Positions 16,070 through 24,897 of a DNA stretch of 64,000 nucleotides are shown here, piece after piece. The DNA is from Gillisella vitis (lineage in GTDB: Bacteria > Pseudomonadota > Alphaproteobacteria > Rhizobiales > Rhizobiaceae). The position numbers and the translations under genes were made by a program. The notes under the pieces were generated by a model. The model was not told where the DNA came from and searched no databases. It saw only the letters and a list, made by a program, of their open reading frames with translations. Each line of letters starts with the position of its first letter. Position 1 is the first letter of the stretch. The DNA is taken from NCBI RefSeq assembly GCF_021559775.1, contig NZ_CP056049.1, forward strand, positions 124,001 through 188,000. The letters are read 5' to 3'.

Positions 16070-17641
16070 ATGAAAACGGCTATCAAACGCAGAAACTTTA
16101 TCAAAGCAGGCGCATCGCTGGCCGCATTCGGCCTGTTGGGCGATTTTGCAAACCAAGCAATGGCGAAAAGTGTCGAGGGGGGCACATTAAAAATCGGCAC
16201 CAGCAATGAGCTGAATTACAACATGCTGTGCTTCGCCATGACCGGCGGCCCCTACGACTATGTCTATTCCTGGCCCATTTATGAATCGCTTTTCAAACCC
16301 AATGCCAATGGAACGATTGATCCCTGGCTTGCGGAATCGGTGGAAAGTGATGCCAAAGCGCTCACCTATACCATCCATATCCGGCGTGGCGTGACATTTT
16401 CCGATGGATCTGTGCTGAATGCGGCCGTGGTGAAATGGAATCTCGATCACTACCTGAAAGTTGGAGCAAAGCGCGTCGCCTTGCTTGGCTCCATCACGTC
16501 GGTCGATGTCGTCGACGAATATACCGTACGGTTGGTGCTCTCAAAATGGAGTTCGTTCATTCCCGCCGCGCTGTCGCGTGAGTGCGGCTATATGTTCTCA
16601 CAACAGCATTATGAAAAATACGGCGATGACTATTGCCAGCAGCACCCGGTTGGAACCGGCCCCTTCGTATTGAAGGAATGGGTGCGGGATGTCAGCAAAT
16701 CATTCGTGCGCAATGAACACTATTGGGGCGGCAAGGTTCTTCTCGAGGCCGTTCAGTATACGATCTACAATGACTCGCTGGTGGGGCAGGCGGCCCTGAT
16801 GTCGGATGAAATCGACGTGATGATTGGACTGGGCCTGAATGGTGTCAAAACGCTCGCCGCCAACGGCTTTGATGCCCCGATTGAGCCATTGCAAGACCAT
16901 GCGTCGCTGTTGGTGTTCAACTCCCTCAACACCAGCAATGATGATCCGATGGGCAATTTGCTGGTGCGCCAAGCCATCAGCCATGCCATCAACAGAAAAT
17001 CGATCATAGAGGCGGCATTTCTGGGCTATGCCGATATTGCCAGCCAGTTTGGTATTGGCAGCCATTTCGTCAACAAGGACATCGTCGGTTACGATTACAA
17101 TGTTGCCAAGGCGAAGGAACTGCTTGCGAAAGCGGGGTTTCCTCAAGGCTTCTCGACAAAAATTCAGGCGGCCGCCAGCGATACCAACAAGATCGTCCTG
17201 CAAATCATGCAGGCTGATCTGGCCAAAGTCGGCATACAAGCCAAAATCGAGTTGCTGACGGGGGCTGCTTCCAACAAGGCTGAAACCGGTTGGGGAAGCG
17301 GCATGTGGTACCACACATCCAGCGTCTATGTGGATGTGGCCATGCAAATGTCGAGCATGTTTCCAAAAGGACTCACCGGCGGTGTTCTTGGCCTGACCAC
17401 CATGTTGCGCCCCGATGATGTCAGTGATGCGCTTGTACGGGCCGTATCATCCACCTCGGATGCGGAATCGGTCAAAGCGGTTGGTGAAGCCAACAAGATG
17501 ATGATCGACACCTACGCACTCTACGTGCCGATTGCACAATATTCGACGATTTACGTTCTCAGCAAGCGCGTCAAGGCATCAGGTATCGGCGCGACATTCT
17601 TCTCCGTCGCCTCTCTCTCCACCGCGTATCTCGACACGTGA
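16070..17641 (+). CDS. ABC transporter substrate-binding protein, DppA/OppA type, Tat-exported (system 1)
   Basis: 523 residues from the ATG at 16070; the frame is open further upstream, but only here does a proper export signal begin. That signal is twin-arginine: KRRNFIKAGASLAAFGLL, followed by an A-x-A cleavage region (QAMAKS). The rest is SBP_bac_5 (GGTLKIGTSNELNY, then YTIHIRRGVTFSDGSV, then HPVGTGPFVLKEW). Such proteins bind peptides, opines, glutathione or similar ligands in the periplasm. It overlaps the first permease gene by 4 bp. Tat export of a DppA-type protein is less usual than Sec. Confidence 0.9.
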   Translation: MKTAIKRRNFIKAGASLAAFGLLGDFANQAMAKSVEGGTLKIGTSNELNYNMLCFAMTGGPYDYVYSWPIYESLFKPNANGTIDPWLAESVESDAKALTYTIHIRRGVTFSDGSVLNAAVVKWNLDHYLKVGAKRVALLGSITSVDVVDEYTVRLVLSKWSSFIPAALSRECGYMFSQQHYEKYGDDYCQQHPVGTGPFVLKEWVRDVSKSFVRNEHYWGGKVLLEAVQYTIYNDSLVGQAALMSDEIDVMIGLGLNGVKTLAANGFDAPIEPLQDHASLLVFNSLNTSNDDPMGNLLVRQAISHAINRKSIIEAAFLGYADIASQFGIGSHFVNKDIVGYDYNVAKAKELLAKAGFPQGFSTKIQAAASDTNKIVLQIMQADLAKVGIQAKIELLTGAASNKAETGWGSGMWYHTSSVYVDVAMQMSSMFPKGLTGGVLGLTTMLRPDDVSDALVRAVSSTSDAESVKAVGEANKMMIDTYALYVPIAQYSTIYVLSKRVKASGIGATFFSVASLSTAYLDT

Positions 17642-18591
17642 TCACCTATCTCCTGAAACGGCTGGCTGTTGCTGGCTTCCTGATGCTGCTGGTATCCGCG
17701 CTGGTCTTTTTGCTGATGCGCGGATTACCGGGCGATCCTGCGCTGATTGCGCTCGGCGATTCCGCATCCGCTGATGCTATTGATGCCTATCGCAACCGCA
17801 TGGGGCTCAACGATCCCTTGATTGTGCAGTATGTTCATTGGATCACGGGCATCTTGCTGCGGTGGGATTTCGGCAAGTCGGTGCTGAACGAGCAGAATGT
17901 CTCGCTCATGATCAGCCAAAGGCTGCCCAATACACTGACGATTGGCATTCCCTCGATCATTTTGGGGATCATTCTGGGCCTGCCGATCGGCATTTTGAGC
18001 GCAATCACCAGAGGTACGTGGATCGATCAGAGCTTCACTCTGATTGTGAACGCTTTTCTGGGAACGCCGAGGTTTCTGGTGGCGATTTTTGGCGTTTTCA
18101 TTCTCGCCTTCAAGCTGAGGCTCATTCCTCTTCAGGGCTACACACCGCCGTGGGTGGATTTGGCGGCCTATGCGCACAAAGCGATATGGCCTGTCTTTAT
18201 CAACAGCATCTATATCTTCGCGGTTCTGGCCCGCTACACACGCTCCAACCTGCTTGAAGTGATGACGCAGGATTATATCCGAACGGCGCGCGCCAACGGC
18301 CTGTCCGAGACGCGGGTTATTTTCCGCCACGCGCTGAAAAACGGTCTGATCCCGGTTGTGACCATCATCGGGTTGCAGATGCCGCAAATTATCGCGGGCG
18401 CGGTGATTATCGAGTCCATCTTCAACATCCCCGGCGTTGGGCAACTGGTGCTCAATGGCGTTTTAAACCGGGATTATCTGGTTGTGCAGGCGGCGGTGCT
18501 GGTGATTTCCATGGCAACGATTGCATCCAACCTGATGGTGGACCTGACCTACGCCCTGATCGATCCGCGCATAAAGAGAATGTCATGGTGA
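17638..18591 (+). CDS. ABC transporter permease, DppB type (system 1)
   Basis: 317 residues from a GTG at 17638 overlapping the binding-protein stop (GTGA). The N-terminus ITYLLKRLAVAGFLMLLVSALVF is the usual DppB first helix, followed by RGLPGDPAL. The EAA loop (IRTARANGLSETRVIFRHALKNGL) lies about residues 215-240. Six membrane spans are expected. It pairs with the permease encoded 7 bp downstream. Confidence 0.92.
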   Translation: MITYLLKRLAVAGFLMLLVSALVFLLMRGLPGDPALIALGDSASADAIDAYRNRMGLNDPLIVQYVHWITGILLRWDFGKSVLNEQNVSLMISQRLPNTLTIGIPSIILGIILGLPIGILSAITRGTWIDQSFTLIVNAFLGTPRFLVAIFGVFILAFKLRLIPLQGYTPPWVDLAAYAHKAIWPVFINSIYIFAVLARYTRSNLLEVMTQDYIRTARANGLSETRVIFRHALKNGLIPVVTIIGLQMPQIIAGAVIIESIFNIPGVGQLVLNGVLNRDYLVVQAAVLVISMATIASNLMVDLTYALIDPRIKRMSW

Positions 18592-18598
18592 TGCCGAT

Positions 18599-19486
18599 AT
18601 GACGAAAACAAGCGCAACCGTAAATGAGCCTATCCAACGCAGCGCTGGCAGAATGCTGGCGGGCCGTCTTTTCGCACGTGGTTTAATCGTTCAGGCCTGC
18701 TTTGCAATTCTTGTCCTGTTTGGGCTTTTGGCCCTGTTTGCCGACCTTGTCGCACCCTATGACCCCAATGCGCAGGATCTGGTGGCAGCGCTGCAAACGC
18801 CATCTGTAGCCCATTGGCTTGGGCAAGACAGCCTCGGCCGTGATGTGTTGAGCCGCATCATCTATGGCGGGCGTATTTCCATGGCCGTCAGCGTCATGGC
18901 AGGCATTCTGGCCGCCATTGCGGGCATTGGTTTTGGCCTATACGCGGGCTATGTGGGTGGCAAACCCAGCCGTTTTATCATGGGCTGTACCGATGTGCTG
19001 CTCAGTGTGCCCAATCTGGTTTTTTCCCTCATTCTTGTGGCCATTCTGGGCAGTGGAGTTTTGAGCGTTGTGCTTGCCATTGGCATCGGATTCATCCCCA
19101 CCTACATCCGCATGGTCAACGGGTTGGTCTTATCGTTGCGCGAGCATGACTATATTCTGGCCGCGCGCCTGATTGGTCAAAAGCCGCATTCCATTCTTTT
19201 GAGGCATCTGTTGCCCAATAGTTTTCCGACCCTGATTGTGCTGTTTACCATCAATCTGGGCAATGGCGTACTGACGGAATCGACCCTCAGCTACCTTGGC
19301 GTCGGCATAGGGCCGCCAACGGCATCGTGGGGCAGCATGGTGTCGGATGTTTATCCTTATCTCATGGGTGCCCCGTGGCTGGTGGTCAGCCCTGCGCTTT
19401 GCATTATCCTGGTGATCATTGCCTTCAATGTGGTGGGTGACAGCCTGCGCGATGCGCTTGATCCTCGCTTAAAGGGGAAATTGTGA
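18599..19486 (+). CDS. ABC transporter permease, DppC type (system 1)
   Basis: 295 residues. It has the DppC hallmarks: the periplasmic APYDPNAQD segment and HWLGQDSLGRDVLSR (about 60-90), then several helices and the EAA loop YILAARLIGQKPHSILLRH. The ending DALDPRLKGKL is typical. The stop overlaps the following ATPase start (TGATG). It forms the channel with the DppB-type partner. Confidence 0.92.
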   Translation: MTKTSATVNEPIQRSAGRMLAGRLFARGLIVQACFAILVLFGLLALFADLVAPYDPNAQDLVAALQTPSVAHWLGQDSLGRDVLSRIIYGGRISMAVSVMAGILAAIAGIGFGLYAGYVGGKPSRFIMGCTDVLLSVPNLVFSLILVAILGSGVLSVVLAIGIGFIPTYIRMVNGLVLSLREHDYILAARLIGQKPHSILLRHLLPNSFPTLIVLFTINLGNGVLTESTLSYLGVGIGPPTASWGSMVSDVYPYLMGAPWLVVSPALCIILVIIAFNVVGDSLRDALDPRLKGKL

Positions 19487-20511
19487 TGACCCAGACCCCT
19501 CACTTGCTAGAGGTCAATAACCTCAGAACATCCTTCTTCACCGAGGACGGTGAAGTGAAAGCTGTCAATGATGTTTCCTATCATCTTGATCAGGGGGAAG
19601 TGATTGCCATTGTTGGAGAAAGCGGCTGTGGAAAGTCCATCACCCAGCTTTCTGTGATCCAGCTTGTTCAATCTCCCCCCGGCAAAATATTGAGTGGAGA
19701 AGTCATTTTCGATGGGCAGTCCCTGTTGCAATACAAACCCACGTCCAAGGAAATGCGCGCCGTGCGTGGGGCGGGAATTGCGATGATTTTCCAGGAACCC
19801 ATGACCTCCCTGAACCCTGTGCTCACCGTTGGCCAGCAGCTTTCAGAAGTGATCATGGTGCATGCCCGTGTGAGCAAGAAGCAGGCCTGGCAACGGGGAA
19901 TCAAGGCACTTGAAGCCGTGGGCATTCCCGATCCCGTGGCACGCATGAAAAACTATCCTTTTGAGATGAGCGGCGGCATGCGGCAACGCGTGATGATCGC
20001 CACCGCCGTCGCGTGCAACTCCAAGGTTTTGATTGCGGACGAGCCGACAACGGCGCTGGACGTGACCACGCAAGCGCAGGTCATGGAACTGTTGCTGGAT
20101 CTGGTCGATAGCCACGGAAAATCTCTGATCATCATCACCCATAATCTCGGGCTGGTATCGCGCTATGCCAAGCGGGTTTATGTGATGTATGCCGGAAAGG
20201 TTGTTGAATCCGGCACAACCGAGCAATTGCTCACCGCGCCGAAACATCCCTATACCCAAGGGCTTCTCAACTCGATGCCAAAACTGGAAGGCAACAAGAA
20301 TGATGATCTTGTTCCCATTCAGGGCGCTCCACCGCGCTTGAACGGCCTGCCGGATCAATGTGCGTTTTTGCCCAGATGTCCGGCCGCGCAAAGCCGATGC
20401 GCTGATAGTTCTTTTCCGCCCCTGCGAACAGTCGGGGCGCAAGGCCATACTGCGGCTTGCCACCTTGCTGAAATGGATGCAGACAGACTGATTGCCGGAG
20501 TGCGGACATGA
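19486..20511 (+). CDS. ABC transporter ATPase, DppD/OppD type (system 1)
   Basis: About 341 residues; ATG 19486 overlaps the previous TGA by one base, and a GTG at 19483 is also possible, with AGGGG upstream. Walker A is GESGCGKSIT, the Q-loop MIFQEPMTSLNP, the signature MSGGMRQRVMIATA, and Walker B VLIADEPTTALD. The C-terminal oligopeptide/dipeptide region with its Cys cluster (CAFLPRCPAAQSRC) marks the OppD/OppF family, where it can bind an iron-sulfur cluster. It is partner to the next ATPase, overlapping it by 4 bp. Confidence 0.93.
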   Translation: MTQTPHLLEVNNLRTSFFTEDGEVKAVNDVSYHLDQGEVIAIVGESGCGKSITQLSVIQLVQSPPGKILSGEVIFDGQSLLQYKPTSKEMRAVRGAGIAMIFQEPMTSLNPVLTVGQQLSEVIMVHARVSKKQAWQRGIKALEAVGIPDPVARMKNYPFEMSGGMRQRVMIATAVACNSKVLIADEPTTALDVTTQAQVMELLLDLVDSHGKSLIIITHNLGLVSRYAKRVYVMYAGKVVESGTTEQLLTAPKHPYTQGLLNSMPKLEGNKNDDLVPIQGAPPRLNGLPDQCAFLPRCPAAQSRCADSSFPPLRTVGAQGHTAACHLAEMDADRLIAGVRT

Positions 20512-21500
20512 AAGAGCAAGTGATGTCGGATGATCCGCTGCTCGTGGTGGAAAACCTCCGGAAATATTTTCCAATCCGCCAAGGCTTTACCCGTGAAAAA
20601 ATTGGCGACATCAAGGCGGTGGATGATGTGTCGTTCAGCATCCACAAAGGGGAAACCTTTGGCCTTGTCGGCGAAAGTGGCTGCGGCAAGACCACAACGG
20701 GCAAAAGCGTGCTGGGCATCAACAATCCGGTCGAAGGCAAGATCCTGTATAAAGGACAGGATCTCGCGCGGTTGAGCGAGCGCGAATTCCGCCCCTATCG
20801 CCGTGAATTGCAACTTATTTTTCAAGACCCCTATGGCTCACTCGATCCACGGCAATCCGCAGCATCCATTCTTGACGAAGCCATTCAATCCGGTGGCGAG
20901 GGCCTTACGACAGGAGAAATGCGCGCAAGGGTCCACGACCTGTTGGACATCGTTGAGCTTGGAAACGCCATGGGGCGGCGCTACCCGCATGAAATGAGTG
21001 GCGGCCAAAGACAGCGTCTGGGCATCGCCCGCGCGCTGGCCTGCAAGCCGGAATTGATTGTGTGCGACGAGCCAGTTTCGGCGCTTGATGTGTCCATTCA
21101 GGCGCAGATTATCAATCTTTTCAAATCCATTCAGAAAGAGCTTGGCATAACCTACCTGTTTGTCGCCCATGATCTGGCGGTGGTCAGGCATATCAGCCAC
21201 CATATCGGGGTGATGTATCTTGGGCGCCTGGTGGAGGTGACAAATGCCGAACAGCTCTATTCGGATGCCCGCCATCCCTATACCAAGGCGCTGTTATCGG
21301 CCATTCCGATTACCGATTACTATGCCGAGCAAAAGCGGGAACGGATCGTGCTTCGCGGTGAAGTGCCAAGCCCGATGAACAAGCCATCCGGCTGTCCGTT
21401 TCATCCACGCTGTGCGCAGGCAACAGCCGAGTGTAAGGAAATCGTGCCCGAGTTACGCAGCGTAGGACAAAACCACACCGCAGCTTGCCATCATGTCTAA
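20508..21500 (+). CDS. ABC transporter ATPase, DppF/OppF type (system 1)
   Basis: 330 residues from the ATG at 20508, sharing ATGA with the preceding stop. Walker A GESGCGKTTTGK, Q-loop IFQDPYGSLDPR, signature MSGGQRQRLGIARA and Walker B LIVCDEPVSALD are all intact. The C-terminal CPFHPRCAQATAEC is the oligo_HPY cysteine cluster. It is the second nucleotide-binding subunit of importer 1. Confidence 0.93.
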   Translation: MKEQVMSDDPLLVVENLRKYFPIRQGFTREKIGDIKAVDDVSFSIHKGETFGLVGESGCGKTTTGKSVLGINNPVEGKILYKGQDLARLSEREFRPYRRELQLIFQDPYGSLDPRQSAASILDEAIQSGGEGLTTGEMRARVHDLLDIVELGNAMGRRYPHEMSGGQRQRLGIARALACKPELIVCDEPVSALDVSIQAQIINLFKSIQKELGITYLFVAHDLAVVRHISHHIGVMYLGRLVEVTNAEQLYSDARHPYTKALLSAIPITDYYAEQKRERIVLRGEVPSPMNKPSGCPFHPRCAQATAECKEIVPELRSVGQNHTAACHHV

Positions 21501-21577
21501 CAGGATTGCACAATCAACATAAACGGTCTCAGACACGGCACACGGTGCCATCATGTGCACAGCAGAGGACAGATATC

Positions 21578-22762
21578 GTGCTTGATACGCTCACAATGCC
21601 GCCACCAGACAAGATCCTCGCCTTGATGCCGATCTTTAGGCAGGATAGCCGCAGCCACAAGCTTGATCTCGGTGTTGGCGTCTATCGTGATGCATCGGGC
21701 ATAACCCCTGTGCTGCGGGCTGTCAAAAAAGCTGAAGCGCGGATTTTGCGGGACCAGACCACAAAGGCTTATATTGGTCCTGCGGGTGATGCGACCTATT
21801 GCGATCTCATGACAAAACTGGTCTTTGCAGATCACGCACCAGTTGAGCGCATCCGTGCCATACAGACGCCGGGCGGGGCTGGCGCGCTGACGGTCATCTG
21901 CGGTCTGATTGCCAAGGCAGCGCCAAACGCAACCCTGCTGGTGCCCGATCCAACATGGGTCAATCATCTATCGATCATCGAGGATAATGGTTTGGCGGTG
22001 AACCGCTGGCCCTATCTTGATCCCACCACGGGCGAAGTTGATTTCGAGGCGTTGAAGCAGGCGGTTTGCTCGGCAAAAGCGGGTGACGTGATCTTGCTGC
22101 ATGGTTGCTGTCATAACCCCACCGGCACGGATCTCAATCAGGCGCAATGGCGTGAACTTGGCGCACTGTTGGCTGAAAAGGGCATCGTGCCGTTTATCGA
22201 CATTGCCTATCAGGGTTTCGGTGATGGCCTTGATGAAGATGCATTTGGCGTGCGGTACCTCGCCACCTTGGTTCCTGAAATGCTGGTTGCCTCTTCATGC
22301 TCCAAGAATTTCGGCATCTACCGTGATCGTACAGGCGTGGCCTTTGTACTGGGCCAGACACAGAAACAGGCCGAAATTGCTGCCGCACAGATGGTGGTCA
22401 GGGCCCGTATTGCCTATTCTATGCCCCCGGATCATGGCTCCCGCATTGTCAGCACCATCCTTCAGGATGCGGATCTATCGGCAGACTGGCGAGCAGAACT
22501 GGAGGACATGCGCAATAACATCATCGGCCTGCGTCAAGCGCTTGCCAAGGCGTTCCAACTTAGAACCCAGAGCAACCGCTATGATTTCCTCACCGCCAAC
22601 AAGGGTATGTTTTCTCAGCTGGGCGTGACACCGCAACAGGTCGAGCGATTGCGCAACGAGTTTGCAATTTACATGGTTGAGGACAGTCGTATCAACATTG
22701 CGGGGCTGCGCCATGAGCAGATCAACAGTTTTGTGGAAGCAGTGGTGAGCGTGACACGCTGA
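21578..22762 (+). CDS. PLP-dependent aminotransferase, aspartate/aromatic (class Ib, TyrB-like)
   Basis: 394 residues from the GTG at 21578; AGAGGAC lies about 8 bases before it, and the protein then opens in the way typical of the family (LDTLTMPPPDKILALM). The frame is open further up but looks non-coding there. Conserved blocks: LDLGVGVYRDASG, TPGGAGAL, HNPTGTD, and the PLP lysine in SSCSKNFGIYRDRTG, with an R-rich end (MVEDSRINIAGL) that binds the alpha-carboxylate. It removes or adds the amino group of dicarboxylic or aromatic amino acids. It closes operon 1, suggesting that the imported compound yields an amino acid. Confidence 0.88.
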   Translation: MLDTLTMPPPDKILALMPIFRQDSRSHKLDLGVGVYRDASGITPVLRAVKKAEARILRDQTTKAYIGPAGDATYCDLMTKLVFADHAPVERIRAIQTPGGAGALTVICGLIAKAAPNATLLVPDPTWVNHLSIIEDNGLAVNRWPYLDPTTGEVDFEALKQAVCSAKAGDVILLHGCCHNPTGTDLNQAQWRELGALLAEKGIVPFIDIAYQGFGDGLDEDAFGVRYLATLVPEMLVASSCSKNFGIYRDRTGVAFVLGQTQKQAEIAAAQMVVRARIAYSMPPDHGSRIVSTILQDADLSADWRAELEDMRNNIIGLRQALAKAFQLRTQSNRYDFLTANKGMFSQLGVTPQQVERLRNEFAIYMVEDSRINIAGLRHEQINSFVEAVVSVTR

Positions 22763-22767
22763 AACGC

Positions 22768-24639
22768 TTATCGCGCAAGGCCTTCATGCAATTTCTTGCC
22801 AAACAGATCGACCAGCGTTTTCATCACGGCGCGCTCAGCGCCGGACAGCTCCCGATCAGCGGAAAAAATGATGGAGAGTGTCCCGGAAATTTCTTCCTGA
22901 TTGATCTTTATAGCCACAAGACGCCCGGTCTCCAGGTCTTTTTGCACAGAAGAGGCCGGCAAGATTGTGCAAAGACTGGCGCGGCGAACCATGGCGATGG
23001 CCAGTGCAAGAGAGCCGACTTCAATCTTCGAATGCGGCTCCAGATTACGCGCGTGGGTGGCTGCAGCAAAACTCTGGTGAATGCTGAGATGGCGCGCACC
23101 CAGCACAAGCGGCAGTTCGCAGACTTCGGCCAGATTGATCTCGCTGCGTCCGCCAAAATTGAACCGCGGATTGGCAACCACCGACAATGGCTCGCTGGGG
23201 CCAAGCAGCACGCGTGGAAACTGAGGCTGGACCACCCCGACAATAGCAAGATTCAGCTCACCAGAACGAACTTTGTCATGAAGGACCGTGTTTGAGGCTT
23301 CCGTTATTTCCATTTTCAGCGAGGGATGCTGAATGCTGATCGTTGTCAGCGCCTCAGCAATCTTTTCGGTCAAGGCGCTATCGTGGCCGGAGCTGGGCAA
23401 CATGCCAATCGAGACGCGGTGCTGGGTATGGGCCGCAATATCGCCGGATTGCCGCGACAGCCGATCCTGCCGCTTCTCCAACTCTGCCATCAGGGGCCAA
23501 AGATTAATGCCCGCATCGGTTGGCGTGGCACCCTCCTTGCTGCGCTCAAAGAGAGGCGTTCCCAGAGCCGCTTCCATGGAATGAAGCTGCGCCGACACGG
23601 ATGACTGGGCGAGATTGGCCACGCGCGCTGCCGATGAAATACCGCCGCAGCGGTGGACAAGATTGAAATAGTGCATCTGTCGCGCCGTCAGATGTGGGTC
23701 AAACACAACGTTCTGCTCTTCACCTTCGATGTTTTCGCGCAAAAGCGCTATAAAATGTTGTGCTTTTGCTTTCAGCGCGCCACTCGTGCCGACGCGCACC
23801 ATGGACACCAGAGGTGGTGCCAGCGTTTCACGATAAATGCGGCTGATCCCCAGCCGATTGGCCACCATGCTGAAGGGTAACAAAAACCGCATATGCGGAA
23901 AATCCGAGAGAAGACGCCCGAGTTCTGCTGGCCCTGCATCTACAAATTTCAGCCGCGCGGACAAACCATGCTGATCCGCATAATGGGCAACGATCTGCAT
24001 TTGGTGCGCGCTCATCCTGACAACAGCCAGAATATCCGTATCGGTTTTAATGTCTGTGACCGGATCGGTGGCGCTGACGGCAATCCACGGGTCGCGATAC
24101 AGCAATTCAGTCACAGGATCTTCTCGGAAAGACTGCTCGCTATGGCAGCCGATCTCAATCGTTGCGCAACGTTCGGCCGGGATATGATCCATTGGCTCCG
24201 TAACGAAGCCACCGCTTGCCGCACTGGCTGTGTCGAGAAACTGGCAGGATATAAAGGTCTCGGGATGCTGTAAGCCCATTTGCTGAATGGCGCAGCTCAC
24301 CGCCTTGGCCATTCTGCCGATGGAAAAATTCAGATCGATCCGAACGGACAGCTTTTCCATCCGGTTTGCAGAAATAGCCAGACTGCGTCTTGAAAATTCC
24401 TCCAGATGTAAAAGTGCTGCCGCATTTCGATAAAGCCAAAAGGCGGATGGCAACAGACCAAGATAGCGCCCTTTGCGCTCAAAAAGCTTCATATGCAGGC
24501 GGTCTTCCAAGCCGTGCAGAGCAGCGCTTAAAACAGACGGCGCTATTCCCAGCTCGCGAGACGAGTTGGAAATGCTGGGATTCTGGCATGCCAGAACGAA
24601 TTTCGCGAGAGGCTTGAGCTCAATGCCGTAATGGTCCAT
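22768..24639 (-). CDS. Tandem fusion of two LysR-type transcription regulators
   Basis: 623 residues, about twice the usual LTTR length of 300. The first half has a winged helix-turn-helix at residues 9-70 (SISNSSRELGIAPSVLSAAL) and a ligand-domain-like region 97-300. A second full HTH begins at 317 (LTARQMHYFNLVHR, then GGISSAARVANLAQSSVSAQL), followed by a standard periplasmic-binding-like effector domain to the end (RVSIGMLPSSGHDSAL). There is no stop or frame change between the halves. It is divergent from the ubiD-like gene and ends 5 bp from the aminotransferase stop, so it probably controls one or both flanking operons. Two HTHs in one chain could bridge two operator half-sites without dimerising. 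Confidence 0.88.
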   Translation of the reverse strand: MDHYGIELKPLAKFVLACQNPSISNSSRELGIAPSVLSAALHGLEDRLHMKLFERKGRYLGLLPSAFWLYRNAAALLHLEEFSRRSLAISANRMEKLSVRIDLNFSIGRMAKAVSCAIQQMGLQHPETFISCQFLDTASAASGGFVTEPMDHIPAERCATIEIGCHSEQSFREDPVTELLYRDPWIAVSATDPVTDIKTDTDILAVVRMSAHQMQIVAHYADQHGLSARLKFVDAGPAELGRLLSDFPHMRFLLPFSMVANRLGISRIYRETLAPPLVSMVRVGTSGALKAKAQHFIALLRENIEGEEQNVVFDPHLTARQMHYFNLVHRCGGISSAARVANLAQSSVSAQLHSMEAALGTPLFERSKEGATPTDAGINLWPLMAELEKRQDRLSRQSGDIAAHTQHRVSIGMLPSSGHDSALTEKIAEALTTISIQHPSLKMEITEASNTVLHDKVRSGELNLAIVGVVQPQFPRVLLGPSEPLSVVANPRFNFGGRSEINLAEVCELPLVLGARHLSIHQSFAAATHARNLEPHSKIEVGSLALAIAMVRRASLCTILPASSVQKDLETGRLVAIKINQEEISGTLSIIFSADRELSGAERAVMKTLVDLFGKKLHEGLAR

Positions 24640-24770
24640 GCGCCGAGCATAGGGTTAAGGTGCCCGGCTCTCAAGGGAGGCATCAACGATTTCCGAGAGG
24701 GTGCTATGCAAATCTCAAACCATTTCAACCTATTCGGGATTTTATGCCAAGCCTGCTTGGCGCGCATTGA

Positions 24771-24783
24771 TGCATCTATCGCA
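24771..24783. promoter_or_regulatory. Candidate LysR-type operator (T-N11-A)
   Basis: TGC-N7-GCA gives the LTTR T-N11-A pattern with matching arms, and ATTG / CAAT (24766-24769 and 24781-24784) overlap it as a second arm pair. It lies in the 258-bp divergent region between the regulator start (24639) and the ubiD-like start (24898), where an LTTR operator is expected. Short palindromes of this kind also occur by chance. Confidence 0.3.
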
Positions 24784-24897
24784 ATACGTGCAGTTCTATT
24801 TTTCCGATGGGCCAGTTGGGACGGGCGCGGGTATACAACGCATGCACCGAATCCCATAGTTCAAGGGCATTTCACTGTTCTTCGAAAGTGGGTTCCC

